Assembly (NCBI RefSeq): GCF_014202975.1
Contig: NZ_JACHHZ010000001.1
Span: forward strand, 310,001-374,000
Direction: 5' to 3'
DNA from: Povalibacter uvarum
GTDB taxonomy: Bacteria; Pseudomonadota; Gammaproteobacteria; Steroidobacterales; Steroidobacteraceae
DNA length: 64,000 bases
Below the pieces are notes generated by a model. That model was not told the origin of the DNA. It saw only the letters and a list, made by a program, of their open reading frames with translations, and did no database searches. Each line of letters opens with the position of its first letter. Position 1 is the first letter of the stretch. Positions 62,024 through 64,000 of this stretch are shown here, in pieces. The position numbers and the translations under genes were made by a program.

Positions 62024-62985
62024 AGGACGATCGGGCCAAGCCGCAGGGGCCTGTCGTCCTGCTCATGGGGCCGACGGGGGCAGGCAAGACCGACCTCGCA
62101 TTGCATCTCGCCGCCCGCTGGCCGATCGACATCGTGAGCGTCGACTCCGCGATGGTGTATCGCGGGATGAACATCGGGACAGGCAAACCGTCGCCGGATG
62201 TGCTGCGTCGCTTCCCGCATCGGCTGGTCGATATCCTCGATCCCGCCGAAGCCTATTCGGCGGGCCAGTTCGTGCGCGATGCGCGGCAGGCCATCCAGGA
62301 GAGCCATGGGAGCGGTCGCATTCCGCTGCTGGTCGGCGGCACGATGTTGTATTTCCGTGCTCTGCGGCAGGGTCTCGCGGAGCTGCCGACGGCGAACCCC
62401 GAGCTCCGCTCAGCGATCGATGCCGAGGCGGCCGAACGCGGCTGGCCGGCGATGCACGCTGAACTTGCGCGCATAGACCCGGTCTCAGCAGCACGAATCC
62501 AGCCGAATGACGGTCAACGGATCCAGCGTGCACTGGAGGTTTTCCGTCTGACCGGCCGGACGCTGACGGATTTTCACGCGGCGACCGTCACACCGGAACC
62601 AGGACTGCGCTTCATCTCTTATGCCTGGGTGCCGGGCGATCGCGATCGGTTGTATGACGCGATTGCCCGACGATTCGCGGCAATGATGGAAGCGGGGTTG
62701 CTGGCCGAGGTCGGAGATCTACATCGGCGGGAAGATCTGCACTCGCGATTGCCCTCGATACGTTCGGTGGGGTATCGCCAGTTGTGGGAGCATCTCGAAG
62801 GCACTGTGCCGTTGCAGCAAGCGATCACGAACGCAATCGTTGCGACGCGTCATCTCGCACGCAGACAATTGGTGTGGTTACGTGCAGATGCGGATGTAAA
62901 GTGGATCGATGCCCTTGAATCTTCCGCGAGCGCCCTAATGGAGCGCGAGATCGATTCGATAAGTAACGTCCGAGGGTCCGCTTGA
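62020..62985 (+). CDS. miaA: tRNA dimethylallyltransferase
   Basis: Adds the dimethylallyl group to A37 of tRNAs reading UNN codons. About 321 residues. The P-loop is GPTGAGKTDLAL; DSAMVYRGMNIGTGKPS and HRLVDILDP follow. PNDGQRIQRALEV and TRHLARRQLVWLR are late family motifs. The ATG at 62020 overlaps the mutL stop (ATGA). Upstream in-frame sequence is inside mutL and is rejected. Confidence 0.96.
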   Translation: MKDDRAKPQGPVVLLMGPTGAGKTDLALHLAARWPIDIVSVDSAMVYRGMNIGTGKPSPDVLRRFPHRLVDILDPAEAYSAGQFVRDARQAIQESHGSGRIPLLVGGTMLYFRALRQGLAELPTANPELRSAIDAEAAERGWPAMHAELARIDPVSAARIQPNDGQRIQRALEVFRLTGRTLTDFHAATVTPEPGLRFISYAWVPGDRDRLYDAIARRFAAMMEAGLLAEVGDLHRREDLHSRLPSIRSVGYRQLWEHLEGTVPLQQAITNAIVATRHLARRQLVWLRADADVKWIDALESSASALMEREIDSISNVRGSA

Positions 62986-63157
62986 GGCTCAGTATTAAAC
63001 GAAAGCACGATCTCGAACCTGACCTCGCTGTGCTAGACTGCGGCACTGCAACGAACGCGAGGATGGCGTTCGTGAGCTGTCGTCCGGAAGCATGGAAGCG
63101 GCGTGCCGGAAACGTTCCAACATCAAAGAATTTCAGAGTAATAACAAGGAGATAATG

Positions 63158-63415
63158 ATGGCCAGAGGGCAATCATTGCAGGACCCGTTCCTGAATACTT
63201 TGCGCAAGGAGCGCGTCCCGGTCTCCATTTACCTGGTGAACGGCATCAAGCTGCAAGGTCAGATCGACTCGTTCGATCAGTTCGTCGTGCTGCTGAAGAA
63301 CAGCGTAAGCCAGATGGTTTACAAGCACGCCATTTCCACAGTCGTTCCCGCGCGCAGCATTCGTGTGCCGACGGGCGATGAGGATGGCACTGAAGCGACG
63401 ACGCCGAGCGAGTGA
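63158..63415 (+). CDS. hfq: RNA chaperone Hfq
   Basis: Hexameric Sm-like protein that pairs small RNAs with mRNAs. 85 residues. [18 protein letters not shown] is the usual start, Sm1 is [21 protein letters not shown] and Sm2 is [10 protein letters not shown]. The ATG at 63158 is preferred over 63155 because AAGGAG (63146-63151) is then at the best distance. A 170-nt leader separates it from miaA. The short acidic C-terminus (DEDGTEA) is a minor variation. Confidence 0.97.
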   Translation: MARGQSLQDPFLNTLRKERVPVSIYLVNGIKLQGQIDSFDQFVVLLKNSVSQMVYKHAISTVVPARSIRVPTGDEDGTEATTPSE

Positions 63416-63513
63416 GAATTCCTCAAGCGATGAAATCTCCGCGGACAGTCCGCGGACGATGAATGCTCTGACGATGCACGCTGGACGCCCGACGCAATAC
63501 GCGGAGAAGTCTG

Positions 63514-64000
63514 TTGTTTGAACGTCCACGCAGCGGCGAACGCGCTCTGCTGGTACGCATCGGTCTCGGCCAGCCTCCCGGCAAGGATGAATTGAACGAA
63601 CTGACGTCGCTGGCAGCTTCTGCCGGCGCCGAAGTCCTTGGCGTGATCACCGGCACCCGGCGTGCGCCCGACCCGCGACTCTTCGTGGGCAGCGGCAAGG
63701 CGGAGGAAATCCACTCGGCGGTCAAATCGCTGGGCGCGGATCTCGTCGTATTCGATCACGCCTTGTCGCCGAGCCAGGAGCGCAACCTCGAAGCGCTCCT
63801 GCAGTGTCGCGTCATCGATCGCACCGGTCTCATCCTCGACATCTTCGCGCAGCGTGCGCGTACGTTCGAAGGTCAGCTCCAGGTCGAACTGGCACAGCTC
63901 AAGCACCTGTCGACGCGACTGGTTCGCGGCTGGACGCACCTCGAGCGTCAGAAGGGCGGTATCGGCCTGCGCGGTCCCGGTGAGACCCAGCTCGAAACCG
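63514..64000 (+). CDS. hflX: GTPase HflX (partial, cut by the window end)
   Basis: Ribosome-splitting GTPase, cut off after about 162 codons. It begins at TTG 63514 with GGAG (63503-63506) well placed; no ATG or GTG start fits. LFERPRSGERALLVRIGL is the typical opening. VITGTRRAPDPRLFVGSGKAEE and ARTFEGQLQVELAQLKHL are N-terminal domain signatures. GLRGPGETQLE at the end of the window precedes the G domain. The hfq-hflX order is conserved. Confidence 0.93.
   Translation, partial: MFERPRSGERALLVRIGLGQPPGKDELNELTSLAASAGAEVLGVITGTRRAPDPRLFVGSGKAEEIHSAVKSLGADLVVFDHALSPSQERNLEALLQCRVIDRTGLILDIFAQRARTFEGQLQVELAQLKHLSTRLVRGWTHLERQKGGIGLRGPGETQLET

Overview
The window is a visibly GC-rich, densely coded bacterial chromosome segment. 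Its gene neighbourhoods are gammaproteobacterial: rsxABCDGE-nth, apbC-dcd, purN-purM-DUF2066-(pgsA)-hda, valS/holC/pepA/lptFG, pcnB-folK-dNK-panBC and tsaE-amiC-mutL-miaA-hfq-hflX. Together with PilT-family ATPases, DUF1841 and DUF3108, this suggests a deep-branching, non-enteric member (Nevskiales/Steroidobacterales/Xanthomonadales area). That placement is an inference from synteny only. No prophage, insertion sequence, CRISPR array or plasmid function was seen; almost everything is core-genome content.

Layout. 0-8.5 kb: class I fumarase, a GNAT acetyltransferase, then a minus-strand operon rsxABCDGE-nth-DUF1841 (membrane electron transport plus DNA repair). 8.5-15.5 kb: metG, two PilT-family pilus motor ATPases and a HEAT-repeat/Ser-Thr kinase fusion. 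15.9-27.3 kb: apbC, dcd, DUF3108-purN-purM, DUF2066-pgsA-hda, DUF2069-wrbA, a small lipoprotein, acylphosphatase, a lytic transglycosylase, pssA, a family-4 uracil-DNA glycosylase and rimI. 27.5-35.3 kb: prfC, an MFS carrier, mtfA, and a moxR-DUF58-transglutaminase operon. 35.4-44.6 kb: valS, a TSUP permease, a thioesterase, holC, pepA, lptF-lptG and an RDD protein. 44.6-49.1 kb: a Gld-like ABC system (ATPase, permease, GldG-like protein, DUF4340). 49.1-51.3 kb: a gene-poor stretch with a strong candidate small RNA, a histone-H1-like protein, an unknown Ala/Pro-rich protein and tRNA-Glu(CTC). 51.3-64 kb: pcnB-folK-dNK-panB-panC, queG opposite a bifunctional nnr gene, and tsaE-amiC-mutL-miaA-hfq-hflX (the last cut by the window edge).

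The most unusual signal is not a protein. Many intergenic spacers carry arrays of 7-nt units (9-nt in the elements around prfC), several of them in facing inverted pairs. They usually begin within a few bases of a stop codon. The unit sequence differs from locus to locus while the architecture is kept. A matching array is translated as a linker inside metG, and a near-perfect 25-bp palindrome is translated in frame inside valS. Two other candidates for something undescribed are the about 180-nt structured RNA with its own promoter and terminator upstream of the histone-like gene, and the PilT-PilT-HEAT/kinase cluster.
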